Of a stretch of 64,000 bases of DNA, positions 50,605 to 62,900 are shown piece by piece. A program made the position numbers and the translations under genes. Source of the stretch: Aplidium turbinatum (Eukaryota; Chordata; Ascidiacea; Aplousobranchia; Polyclinidae). Numbering within the stretch: position 1 is the first letter of the stretch; each line of letters begins with the position of its first letter. Under the pieces are notes generated by a model. The model did no database searches. It saw nothing but the letters and a program-made list of their open reading frames with translations, and was not told the origin of the DNA. The DNA lies in the NCBI GenBank assembly GCA_918807975.1, contig OU964934.1, positions 62,001-126,000 on the forward strand, given 5' to 3'.

Positions 50605-53600
50605 TGTCTAATTCTTTTTGTTTGAAACTAACGTCATTAAAAACTGTCTAAGAAAGTTTTTTTACGTACTAAAAGTGAAAATTATTGAAAAAAAATTGTC
50701 TTTTCAAAAAAATTTTTCCAAGACATTTCATACAGTGAAAAATAATTTTTTTTTGCGAAACTGTCTAATTCGTTTTGTTTGAAACTAACGTCATTAAAAA
50801 TTGTCTAAGAAAGTTTTTTTACGTACTAAAAGTGAAAATTATTGAAAAAAAATTGTCTTTTCAAAAAAATTTTTCTAAGACATTTCATACAGTGAAAAAT
50901 AATTTTTTTTTGCGAAACTGTCTAATTCTTTTTGTTTGAAACTAACGTCATTAAAAATTGTCTAAGAAAGTTTTTTTACGTACTAAAAGTGAAAATTATT
51001 GAAAAAACATTGTCTTTTCAAAAAAATTTTTCTAAGACATTTCATACAGTGAAAAATAATTTTTTTTTGCGAAACTGTCTAATTCTTTTTGTTTGAAACT
51101 AACGTCATTAAAAATTGTCTAAGAAAGTTTTTTTACGTACTAAAAGTGAAAATTATTGAAAAAAATTTTCTTTTCAAGAAAAATTTTCAAAAATTTTTCT
51201 AAGACATTTCATACAGTGAAAAATAATTTTTTTTTGCGAAACTGTCTAATTCTTTTTGTTTGAAAGTAACGTCTATAAAAATTGTCTAAGAAAGTTTTTT
51301 TAAGTACTAAAAGTGAAAATTATTGAAAAAAAATTGTCTTTTCAAAAAAATTTTTCTAAGACATTTCATACAGTGAAAAATAATTTTTTTTGCGAAACTG
51401 TCTAATTCGTTTTGTTTGAAACTAACGTCATTAAAAATTGTCTAAGAAAGTTTTTTTACGTACTAAAAGTGAAAATTATTGAAAAAAATTGTCTTTTCAA
51501 AAAAATTTTTCTAAGACATTTCATACAGTGAAAAATATTTTTTTTCTTGCGAAACTGTCTAATTCTTTTTGTTTGAAACTAACGTCGTTACAAAATGTCT
51601 AAGAAAGTTTTTTTACGTACTAAAAGTGAAAATTATTGAAAAAAATTTTCTTTTCCAAAAAAACTTTTCTAAGACATTTCATACAGTGAAAAATAATTTT
51701 TTTTTGCGAAACTGTCTAATTCTTTTTGTTTGAAACTAACGTCATTAAAAATTGTCTAAGAAAGTTTTTTTAAGTACTAAAAGTGAAAATTATTGAAAAA
51801 AAATTGTCTTTTCAAAAAAATTTTTCTAAGACATTTCATACAGTGAAAAATAATTTTTTTTTGCGAAACTGTCTAATTCGTTTTGTTTGAAACTAACGTC
51901 ATTAAAAATTGTCTAAGAAAGTTTTTTTACGTACTAAAAGTGAAAATTATTGAAAAAAACTTTTCTTTTCAAAAAAATTTTCTAAGACATTTCATACAGT
52001 GAAAAATAATTTTTTTTTGCGAAACCGTCTATATCGTTTTGTTTGAAACTAACGTCATTAAAAATTGTCTAAGAAAGTTTTTTTACGTACTAAAAGTGAA
52101 AATTATTGATAAAAAATTAACTTTTCAAAAAAATTTTTCTAAGACATTTCATACAGTGAAAAATAATTTTTTTTTGCGAAACTGTCTAATTCTTTTTGTT
52201 TGAAACTAACGTCATTAAAAATTGTCTAAGAAAGTTTTTTTACGTACTAAAAGTGAAAATTATTGAAAAAAAATTGTCTTTTCAAAAAAATTTTTCTAAG
52301 ACATTTCATACAGTAAAAAATAATTTTTTTTTGCGAAACTGTCTAATTCGTTTTGTTTGAAACTAACGTCATTAAAAATTGTCTAAGAAAGTTTTTTTAA
52401 GTACTAAAAGTGAAAATTATTGAAAAAAAATTGTCTTTTCAAAAAAATTTTTCTAAGACATTTCATACAGTGAAAAATAATTTTTTTTTGCGAAACTGTC
52501 TAATTCGTTTTGTTTGAAACTAACGTCATTAAAAATTGTCTAAGAAAGTTTTTTTACGTACTAAAAGTGAAAATTATTGAAAAAAACTTTTCTTTTCAAA
52601 AAAATTTTTCTAAGACATTTCATACAGTGAAAAATAATTTTTTTTTGCGAAACTGTCTAATTCTTTTTGTTTGAAACTAACGTCATTAAAAATTGTCTAA
52701 GAAAGTTTTTTTACGTACTAAAAGTGAAAATTATTGATAAAAAATTAACTTTTCAAAAAAATTTTTCCAAGACATTTCATTCAGTGAAAAATAATTTTTT
52801 TTGCGAAACTGTCTAATTCTTTTTGTTTGAAACTAACGTCATTAAAAATTGTCTAAGAAAGTTTTTTTACGTACTAAAAGTGAAAATTATTGAAAAAAAA
52901 TTGTCTTTTCAAAAAAATTTTTCTAAGACATTTCATACAGTGAAAAATAATTTTTTTTTGCGAAACTGTCTAATTCGTTTTGTTTGAAACTAACGTCATT
53001 AAAAATGGTCTAAGAAAGTTTTTTTACGTACTAAAAGTGAAAATTATTGAAAAAAAATTAACTATTCAAAAAAATTTTTCTAAGACATTTCATACAGTGA
53101 AAAATAATTTTTTTTTGCGAAGCTGTCTAATTCTTTTTGTTTGAAACTAACGTCATTAAAAATTGTCTAAGAAAGTTTTTTTACGTACTAAAAGTGAAAA
53201 TTATTGAAAAAAAATTGTCTTTTCAAAAAAATTTTTCTAAGACATTTCATACAGTGAAAAATAATTTTTTTTTGAGAAACTGTCTAATTCTTTTTGTTTG
53301 AAACTAACGTCATTAAAAATTGTCTAAGAAAGTTTTTTTACGTACTAAAAGTGAAAATTATTGAAAAAAATTCGTCTTTTCAAAAAAACTTTTCTAAGAC
53401 ATTTCATAAAGTGAAAAATAATTTTTTTTTGCGAAACTGTCTAATTCGTTTTGTTTGAAACTAACGTCATTAAAAATTGTCTAAGAAAGTTTTTTTACGT
53501 ACTAAAAGTGAAAATTATTGAAAAAAAATTGTCTTTTCAAAAAAATTTTTCTAAGACATTTCATACAGTGAAAAATAATTTTTTTTTGCGAAACTGTCTA

Positions 53601-55555
53601 ATTCTTTTTGTTTGAAACTAACGTCATTAAAAATTGTCTAAGAAAGTTTTTTTACGTACTAAAAGTGAAAATTATTGAAAAAACATTGTCTTTTCAAAAA
53701 AATTTTTCTAAGACATTTCATACAGTGAAAAATAATTTTTTTTTGCGAAACTGTCTAATTCTTTTTGTTTGAAACTAACGTCATTAAAAATTGTCTAAGA
53801 AAGTTTTTTTAAGTACTAAAAGTGAAAATTATTGAAAAAAAATTGTCTTTTCAAAAAAATTTTTCTAAGACATTTCATACAGTGAAAAATAATTTTTTTT
53901 TGAGAAACTGTCTAATTCTTTTTGTTTGAAACTAACGTCATTAAAAACTGTCTAAGAAAGTTTTTTTACGTACTAAAAGTGAAAATTATTGAAAAAAAAT
54001 TGTCTTTTCAAAAAAATTTTTCCAAGACATTTCATACAGTGAAAAATAATTTTTTTTTGCGAAACTGTCTAATTCGTTTTGTTTGAAACTAACGTCATTA
54101 AAAATTGTCTAAGAAAGTTTTTTTACGTACTAAAATGAAAATTATTGAAAAAAAATTGTCTTTTCAAAAAAATTTTTCTAAGACATTTCATGCAGTGAAA
54201 AGTAATTTTTTTTTGCGAAACTGTCTAATTCTTTTTGTTTGAAACTAACGTCATTAAAAATTGTCTAAGAAAGTTGTTTTACGTACTAAAAGTGAAAATT
54301 ATTGAAAAAACATTGTCTTTTCAAAAAAATTTTTCTAAGACATTTCATACAGTGAAAAATAATTTTTTTTTGCGAAACTGTCTAATTCTTTTTGTTTGAA
54401 ACTAACGTCATTAAAAATTGTCTAAGAAAGTTTTTTTACGTACTAAAAGTGAAAATTATTGAAAAAAATTTTCTTTTCAAGAAAAATTTTCAAAAATTTT
54501 TCTAAGACATTTCATACAGTGAAAAATAATTTTTTTTTGCGAAACTGTCTAATTCTCTTTGTTTGAAAGTAACGTCTATAAAAATTGTCTAAGAAAGTTT
54601 TTTTAAGTACTAAAAGTGAAAATTATTGAAAAAAAATTGTCTTTTCAAAAAAATTTTTCTAAGACATTTCATACAGTGAACAATAATTTTTTTTGCGAAA
54701 CTGTCTAATTCGTTTTGTTTGAAACTAACGTCATTAAAAATTGTCTAAGAAAGTTTTTTTACGTACTAAAAGTGAAAATTATTGAAAAAAATTTTCTTTT
54801 CAAAAAAATTTTTCTAAGACATTTCATACAGTGAAAAATATTTTTTTTCTTGCGAAACTGTCTAATTCTTTTTGTTTGAAACTAACGTCGTTACAAAATG
54901 TCTAAGAAAGTTTTTTTACGTACTAAAAGTGAAAATTATTGAAAAAAATTTTCTTTTCCAAAAAAACTTTTCTAAGACATTTCATACAGTGAAAAATAAT
55001 TTTTTTTTGCGAAACTGTCTAATTCGTTTTGTTTGAAACTAACGTCATTAAAAATTGTCTAAGAAAGTTTTTTTACGTACTAAAAGTGAAAATTATTGAA
55101 AAAAACTTTTCTTTTCAAAAAAATTTTTCTAAGACATTTCATACAGTGAAAAATAATTTTTTTTTGCGAAACCGTCTAATTCTTTTTGTTTGAAACTAAC
55201 GTCATTAAAAATTGTCTAAGAAAGTTTTTTTACGTACTAAAAGTGAAAATTATTGAAAAAAATTGTCTTTTCAAAAAAAGTTTTCTAAGACATTTCATAC
55301 AGTGAAAAATAATTTTTTTTTGCGAAATTGTCTAATTCTTTTTGTTTGAAACTAACGACATTAAAAATTGTCTAAGAAAGCTTTTTTACGTACTAAAAGT
55401 GAAATTTATTGAAAAAAATTGTCTTTTCAAAAAAAATTTTCAAAAATTTTTCTAAGACATTTCATACAGTGAAAAATAATTTTTTTTTGCGAAACTGTCT
55501 AATTCTTTTTGTTTGAAACTAACGTCATTAAAAATTGTCTAAGAAAGTTTTTTTA
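47770..55555 (+). repeat. Segmental duplication, copy 2 (partner 33600-41385)
   Basis: Second copy of the 7.8-kb segment described for 33600-41385. After 55555 it switches, within one unit, to the order found after 47.29 kb (aaaacaaattg unit). That switch is a likely recombination junction. Confidence 0.9.
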
Positions 55556-58500
55556 AGTACTAAAAGTGAAAATTATTGAAAACAAATTGTCTTTTCAAAA
55601 AAATTTTTCTAAGACATTTCATACAGTGAAAAATAATTTTTTTTTGAGAAACTGTCTAATTCTTTTTGTTTGAAACTAACGTCATTAAAAACAGTTTAAG
55701 AAAGTTTTTTTACGTACTAAAAGTGAAAATTATTGAAAAAAAATTGTCTTTTCAAAAAAATTTTTCCAAGACATTTCATACAGTGAAAAATAATTTTTTT
55801 TTGCGAAACTGTCTAATTCGTTTTGTTTGAAACTAACGTCATTAAAAATTGTCTAAGAAAGTTTTTTTACGTACTAAAAGTGAAAATTATTGAAAAAAAA
55901 TTGTCTTTTCAAAAAAATTTTTCTAAGACATTTCATACAGTGAAAAATAATTTTTTTTTGCGAAACTGTCTAATTCTTTTTGTTTGAAACTAACGTCATT
56001 AAAAATTGTCTAAGAAAGTTTTTTTACGTACTAAAAGTGAAAATTATTGAAAAAAAATTTTCTTTTCAAAAAAATTTTTCTAAGACATTTCATACAGTGA
56101 AAAATATTTTTTTTCTTGCGAAACTGTCTAATTCGTTTTGTTTGAAACTAACGTCATTACAAATTGTCTAAGAAAGTTTTTTTACGTACTAAAAGTGAAA
56201 ATTATTGAAAAAAAATTTTCTTTTCCAAAAAAATTTCAAAAATTTTTCAAAGACATTTCATACAGTCAAAAATAATTTTTTTTTTGCGAAACTGTCTAAT
56301 TCTTTTTGTTTGAAACTAACGTCATTACAAATTGTCTAAGAAAGTTTTTTTACGTACTAAAAGTGAAAATTATTGAAAAAAAATGTCTTTTCAAAAAAAA
56401 TTTTCAAAAATTTTTCTAAGACATTTCATACAGTGAAAAATAATTTTTTTTTGCGAAACTGTCTAATTCTTTTTGTTTGAAACTAACGTCATTAAAAATT
56501 GTCTAAGAAAGCTTTTTTACGTACTAAAAGTGAAAATAATTGAAAAAAAATTTTCTTTTTAATAAAAATTTTCAAAACTTTTTTTAAGACATTTCATACA
56601 GTGAAAAATAATTTTTTTTTGCGAAACTGTCTAATTCTTTTTGTTTGAAACTAACGTCATTAAAAATTGTCTAAGAAAGTTTTTTTACGTACTAAAAGTG
56701 AAAATTATTGAAAAAAAATTGTCTTTTCAAAAAAATTTTTCCAAGACATTTCATACAGTGAAAAATAATTTTTTTTTGCGAAACTGTCTAATTTTTTTTG
56801 TTTGAAACTAACTTAATTAAAAATTGTCTAAGAAAGTTTTTTTACGTACTAAAAGTGAAAATTATTGAAAAAAATTTGTCTTTTCAAAAAAACTTTTCTA
56901 AGACATTTCATACAGTGAAAAATAATTTTTTTTTGCGAAACTGTCTAATTCTTTTTGTTTGAAACTAACGTCATTAAAAATTGTCTAAGAAAGTTTTTTT
57001 ACGTACTAAAAGTGAAAATTATTGAAAAAAATTTTCTTTTCAAGAAAAAATTTCAAACATTTTTCTAAGACATTTCATACAGTGAAAAATAATTTTTTTT
57101 TGCGAAACTGTCTAATTCTTTTTGTTTGAAACTAACGTCATTAAAAATTGTCTAAGAAAGTTTTTTTAAGTACTAAAAGTGAAAATTATTGAAAAAAAAT
57201 TGTCTTTTCAAAAAATTTTTTCTAAGACATTTCATACAGTGAAAAATAATTTTTTTTTGAGAAACTGTCTAATTCTTTTTGTTTGAAACTAACGTCATTA
57301 AAAACTGTCTAAGAAAGTTTTTTTACGTACTAAAAGTGAAAATTATTGAAAAAAAATTGTCTTTTCAAAAAAATTTTTCCAAGACATTTCATACAGTGAA
57401 AAATAATTTTTTTTTGCGAAACTGTCTAATTCGTTTTGTTTGAAACTAACGTCATTAAAAGTTGTCTAAGAAAGTTTTTTTACGTACTAAAAGTGAAAAT
57501 TATTGAAAAAAAAATTGTCTTTTCAAAAAAATTTTTCTAAGACATTTCATACAGTGAAAAATAATTTTTTTTTGCGAAACTGTCTAATTCTTTTTGTTTG
57601 AAACTAACGTCATTAAAAATTGTCTAAGAAAGTTTTTTTAAGTACTAAAAGTGAAAATTATTGAAAAAAAATTGTCTTTTCAAAAAAATTTTTCTAAGAC
57701 ATTTCATACAGTGAAAAAAAATTTTTTTTTTGTGAAACTGTCTAATTCGTTTTGTTTGAAACTAACGACATTAAAAATTGTCTAAGAAAGTTTTTTTACG
57801 TACTAAAAGTGAAAATTATTGAAAAAACCTTGTCTTTTCAAAAAAATTTTTCTAAGACATTTCATACAGTGAAAAATAATTTTTTTTTGCTAAACTGTCT
57901 AATTCGTTTTGTTTGAAACTAACGTCATTAAAAATTGTCTAAGAAAGTTTTTTTACGTACTAAAAGTGAAAATTATTGATAAAAAATTAACTTTTCAAAA
58001 AAATTTTTCTAAGACATTTCATACAGTGAAAAATAATTTTTTTTGCGAAACTGTCTAATTCTTTTTGTTTGAAACTAACGTCATTAAAAATTGTCTAAGA
58101 AAGTTTTTTTACGTACTAAAAGTGAAAATTATTGAAAAAAAATTGTCTTTTCAAAAAAATTTTTCTAAGACATTTCATACAGTGAAAAATAATTTTTTTT
58201 TGCGAAACTGTCTAATTCGTTTTGTTTGAAACTAACGTCATTAAAAATGGTCTAAGAAAGTTTTTTTACGTACTAAAAGTGAAAATTATTGAAAAAAAAT
58301 TAACTTTTCAAAAAAATTTTTCTAAGACATTTCATACAGTGAAAAATAATTTTTTTTTGCGAAGCTGTCTAATTCTTTTTGTTTGAAACTAACGTCATTA
58401 AAAATTGTCTAAGAAAGTTTTTTTAAGTACTAAAAGTGAAAATTATTGAAAACAAATTGTCTTTTCAAAAAAATTTTTCTAAGACATTTCATACAGTGAA

Positions 58501-58880
58501 AAATAATTTTTTTTTGAGAAACTGTCTAATTCTTTTTGTTTGAAACTAACGTCATTAAAAACAGTTTAAGAAAGTTTTTTTACGTACTAAAAGTGAAAAT
58601 TATTGAAAAAAAATTGTCTTTTCAAAAAAATTTTTCCAAGACATTTCATACAGTGAAAAATAATTTTTTTTTGCGAAACTGTCTAATTCGTTTTGTTTGA
58701 AACTAACGTCATTAAAAATTGTCTAAGAAAGTTTTTTTACGTACTAAAAGTGAAAATTATTGAAAAAAAATTGTCTTTTCAAAAAAATTTTTCTAAGACA
58801 TTTCATACAGTGAAAAATAATTTTTTTTTGCGAAACTGTCTAATTCTTTTTGTTTGAAACTAACGTCATTAAAAATTGTC
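55520..58880 (+). repeat. Segmental copy of 47.29-50.65 kb (offset about 8.23 kb)
   Basis: Contains the third copy of the 18-unit repeat plus about 450 bp before it. Marks aaaacaaattg (47351 and 55580; 50219 and 58450) and the tttttttcttgcg unit repeat at offsets of 8229-8231 bp. It begins exactly where the 14.17-kb duplication ends, so two amplification events meet near 55.55 kb. Confidence 0.85.
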
Positions 58881-59639
58881 TAAGAAAGTTTTTTTACGTA
58901 CTAAAAGTGAAAATTATTGAAAAAACATTATCTTTTCAAAAAAATTTTTCTAAGACATTTCATACAGTGAAAAATAATTTTTTTTTGCGAAACTGTCTAA
59001 TTCTTTTTGTTTAAAACTAACGTCATTAAAAATTGTCTAAGAAAGTTTTTTTAAGTACTAAAAGTGAAAATTATTGAAAAAAAATTGTCTTTTCAAAAAA
59101 ATTTTTCTAAGACATTTCATACAGTGAAAAATAATTTTTTTTTGCGAAACTGTCTAATTCTTTTTGTTTGAAACTAACGTCATTAAAAACTGTCTAAGAA
59201 AGTTTTTTTACGTACTAAAAGTGAAAATTATTGAAAAAAAATTGTCTTTTCAAAAAAATTTTTCCAAGACATTTCATACAGTGAAAAATAATTTTTTTTT
59301 GCGAAACTGTCTAATTCGTTTTGTTTGAAACTAACGTCATTAAAAATTGTCTAAGAAAGTTTTTTTACGTACTAAAAGTGAAAATTATTGAAAAAAAATT
59401 GTCTTTTCAAAAAAATTTTTCTAAGACATTTCATACAGTGAAAAATAATTTTTTTTTGCGAAACTGTCTAATTCTTTTTGTTTGAAACTAACGTCATTAA
59501 AAATTGTCTAAGAAAGTTTTTTTACGTACTAAAAGTGAAAATTATTGAAAAAAAATTTTCTTTTCAAAAAAATTTTTCCAAGACATTTCATACAGTGAAA
59601 AATAATTTTTTTTTGCGAAACTGTCTAATTCTTTTTGTT

Positions 59640-59975
59640 TGAAACTAACGTCATTAAATATTGTCTAAGAAAGTTTTCTTACGTACTAAAAGTGACAATT
59701 ATTGAAAAAAATTGTCTTTTCAAAAAAATTTTCAAAAATTTTTCTAAGACATTTCATACAGTGAAAAATAATTTTTTTTTGAGAAACTGTCTAAATCTTT
59801 TTGTTTGAATCTAACGTCATTAAAAATTGTCTAAGAAAGTTTTTTTACGTCCTTAAAGTGAAAATTATTGAAAAAAAAATGTCTTTTGAAAAAAATTTTT
59901 CTAAGACATTTCATACAGTAAAAAATAATTTTTTTTTGCGAAACTATCCAATTTTTTTTGTTTGAAACTAACCTC
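59640..59975 (+). repeat. Diverged satellite units
   Basis: Just over two neighbouring units carry many private changes not seen elsewhere in the window: attaaatattg, agttttcttacg, gtgacaatt, ttgaatctaacg, acgtccttaaagtg, gtcttttgaaa, aactatccaatt and aacctcatt. Flanking units are standard. This looks like an older patch that has escaped homogenisation. Confidence 0.8.
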
Positions 59976-62900
59976 ATTAAAAATTGTCTAAGAAAGTTTT
60001 TTTACGTACTAAAAGTGAAAATTATTGAAAAAAAATTTTCTTTTCAAAAAAATTTTTCTAAGACATTTCATACAGTGAAAAATAATTTTTTTTTGCGAAA
60101 CTGTCTAATTCTTTTTGTTTGAAACTAACGTCATTAAAAATTGTCTAAGAAAGTTTTTTTACGTACTAAAAGTGAAAATTATTGAAAAAAAATTGTCTTT
60201 TCAAAAAAACTTTTCCAAGACATTTCATACAGTGAAAAATAATTTTTTTTTGCGAAACTGTCTAATTCGTTTTGTTTGAAACTAACGTCATTAAAAATTG
60301 TCTAAGAAAGTTTTTTTACGTACTAAAAGTGAAAATTATTGAAAAAAAATTGTCTTTTCAAAAAAATTTTTCTAAGACATTTCATACAGTGAAAAACAAT
60401 TTTTTTTTGCGAAACTGTCTAATTCTTTTTGTTTGAAACTAACGTCATTAAAAATTGTCTAAGAAAGTTTTTTTACGTACTAAAAGTGAAAATTATTGAA
60501 AAAAATTTTCTTTTCAAGAAAAATTTTCAAAAATTTTTCTAAGACATTTCATACAGTGAAAAATAATTTTTTTTTGAGAAACTGTCTAATTCTTTTTGTT
60601 TGAAACTAACGTCATTAAAAATTGTCTAAGAAAGTTTTTTTAAGTACTAAAAGTGAAAATTATTGAAAAAAAATTGTCTTTTCAAAAAAATTTTTCTAAG
60701 ACATTTCATACAGTGAAAAATAATTTTTTTTTGCGAAACTGTCTAATTCGTTTTGTTTGAAACTAACGTCATTAAAAATTGTCTAAGAAAGTTTTTTTAA
60801 GTACTAAACGTGAAAATTATTGAAAAAAATTGTCTTTTCAAAAAAATTTTTCTAAGACATTTCATACAGTGAAAAATAATTTTTTTTTGCGAAACTGTCT
60901 AATTCGTTTTGTTTGAAACTAACGTCATTAAAAATTGTCTAAGAAAGTTTTTTTACGTACTAAAAGTGAAAATTATTGAAAAAAAATTTTCTTTTCAAAA
61001 AAATTTTTCTAAGACATTTCATACAGTGAAAAATAATTTTTTTTTGCGAAACTGTCAAAATCTTTTTGTTTGAAACTAACGTCATTAAAAACTGTCTAAG
61101 AAAGTTTTTTTACGTACTAAAAGTGAAAATTATTGAAAAAAAATTGTCTTTTCAAAAAAATTTTTCCAAGACATTTCATACAGTGAAAAATAATTTTTTT
61201 TTGCGAAACTGTCTAATTCGTTTTGTTTGAAACTAACGTCATTAAAAATTGTCTAAGAAAGTTTTTTTACGTACTAAAAGTGAAAATTATTGAAAAAAAA
61301 TTGTCTTTTCAAAAAAATTTTTCTAAGACATTTCATACAGTGAAAAATAATTTTTTTTTGCGAAACTGTCTAATTCTTTTTGTTTGAAACTAACGTCATT
61401 AAAAATTGTCTAAGAAAGTTTTTTTACGTACTAAAAGTGAAAATTATTGAAAAAAATTTTCTTTTCAAGAAAAATTTTAAAAAATTTTTCTAAGACATTT
61501 CATACAGTGAAAAATAATTTTTTTTTGCGAAACTGTCTAATTCGTTTTGTTTGAAACTAACGTCATTAAAAATTGTCTAAGAAAGTTTTTTTACGTACTA
61601 AAAGTGAAAATTATTGAAAAAAAATTTTCTTTTCAAAAAAATTTTTCTAAGACATTTCATACAGTGAAAAATAATTTTTTTTTGCGAAACTGTCTAATTC
61701 TTTTTGTTTGAAACTAACGTCATTAAAAATTGTCTAAGAAAGTTTTTTTACGTACTAAAAGTGAAAATTATTGAAGAAAAATTGTCTTTTCAAAAAAATT
61801 TTTCTAAGACATTTCATACAGTGAAAATTAATTTTTTTTTTGCGAAACTGTCTAACTCTTTTTGTTTGAAACTAACGTCATTAAAAATTGTCTAAGAAAA
61901 CTTTTTTACGTACTAAAAGTGAAAATTATTGAAAAAAAATTTCTTTTCAAGAAAAATTTTCAAAAATTTTTCCAAGACATTTCATACAGTGAAAAATAAT
62001 TTTTTTTTGCGAAACTGTCTAATTCTTTTTGTTTGAAACTAACGTCATTAAAAATTGTCTAAGAAAGTTTTTTTACGTACTAAAAGTGAAAATTATTGAA
62101 AAAAATTTTCTTTTCAAGAAAAAGTTTCAAAAATTTTTCTAAGACATTTCATACAGTGAAAAATAATTTTTTTTTGCGAAACTGTCTAATTCGTTTTGTT
62201 TGAAACTAACGTCATTAAAAATTGTCTAAGAAAGTTTTTTTACGTACTAAAAGTGAAAATTATTGAAAAAAAATTTTCTTTTCAAAAAAATTTTTCTAAG
62301 ACATTTCATACAGTGAAAAATAATTTTTTTTTGCGAAACTGTCTAATTCTTTTTGTTTGAAACTAACGTCATTAAAAATTGTCTAAGAAAGTTTTTTTAC
62401 GTACTAAAAGTGAAAATTATTGAAGAAAAATTGTCTTTTCAAAAAAATTTTTCTAAGACATTTCATACAGTGAAAAATAATTTTTTTTTGCGAAACTGTC
62501 TAATTCTTTTTGTTTGAAACTAACGTCATTAAAAATTGTCTAAGAAAGTTTTTTTACGTACTAAAAGTGAAAATTATTGAAAAAAATTTTCTTTTCAAGA
62601 AAAATTTTCAAAAATTTTTCCAAGACATTTCATACAGTGAAAAATAATTTTTTTTGCGAAACTGTCTAATTCGTTTTGTTTGAAACTAACGTCATTAAAA
62701 ATTGTCTAAGAAAGTTTTTTTACGTACTAAAAGTGAAAATTATTGAAAAAAAATTTTCTTTTCAAAAAAATTTTTCTAAGACATTTCATACAGTGAAAAA
62801 TAATTTTTTTTGCGAAACTGTCTAATTCGTTTTGTTTGAAACTAACGTCATTAAAAATTGTCTAAGAAAGTTTTTTTACGTACTAAAAATGAAAATTATT

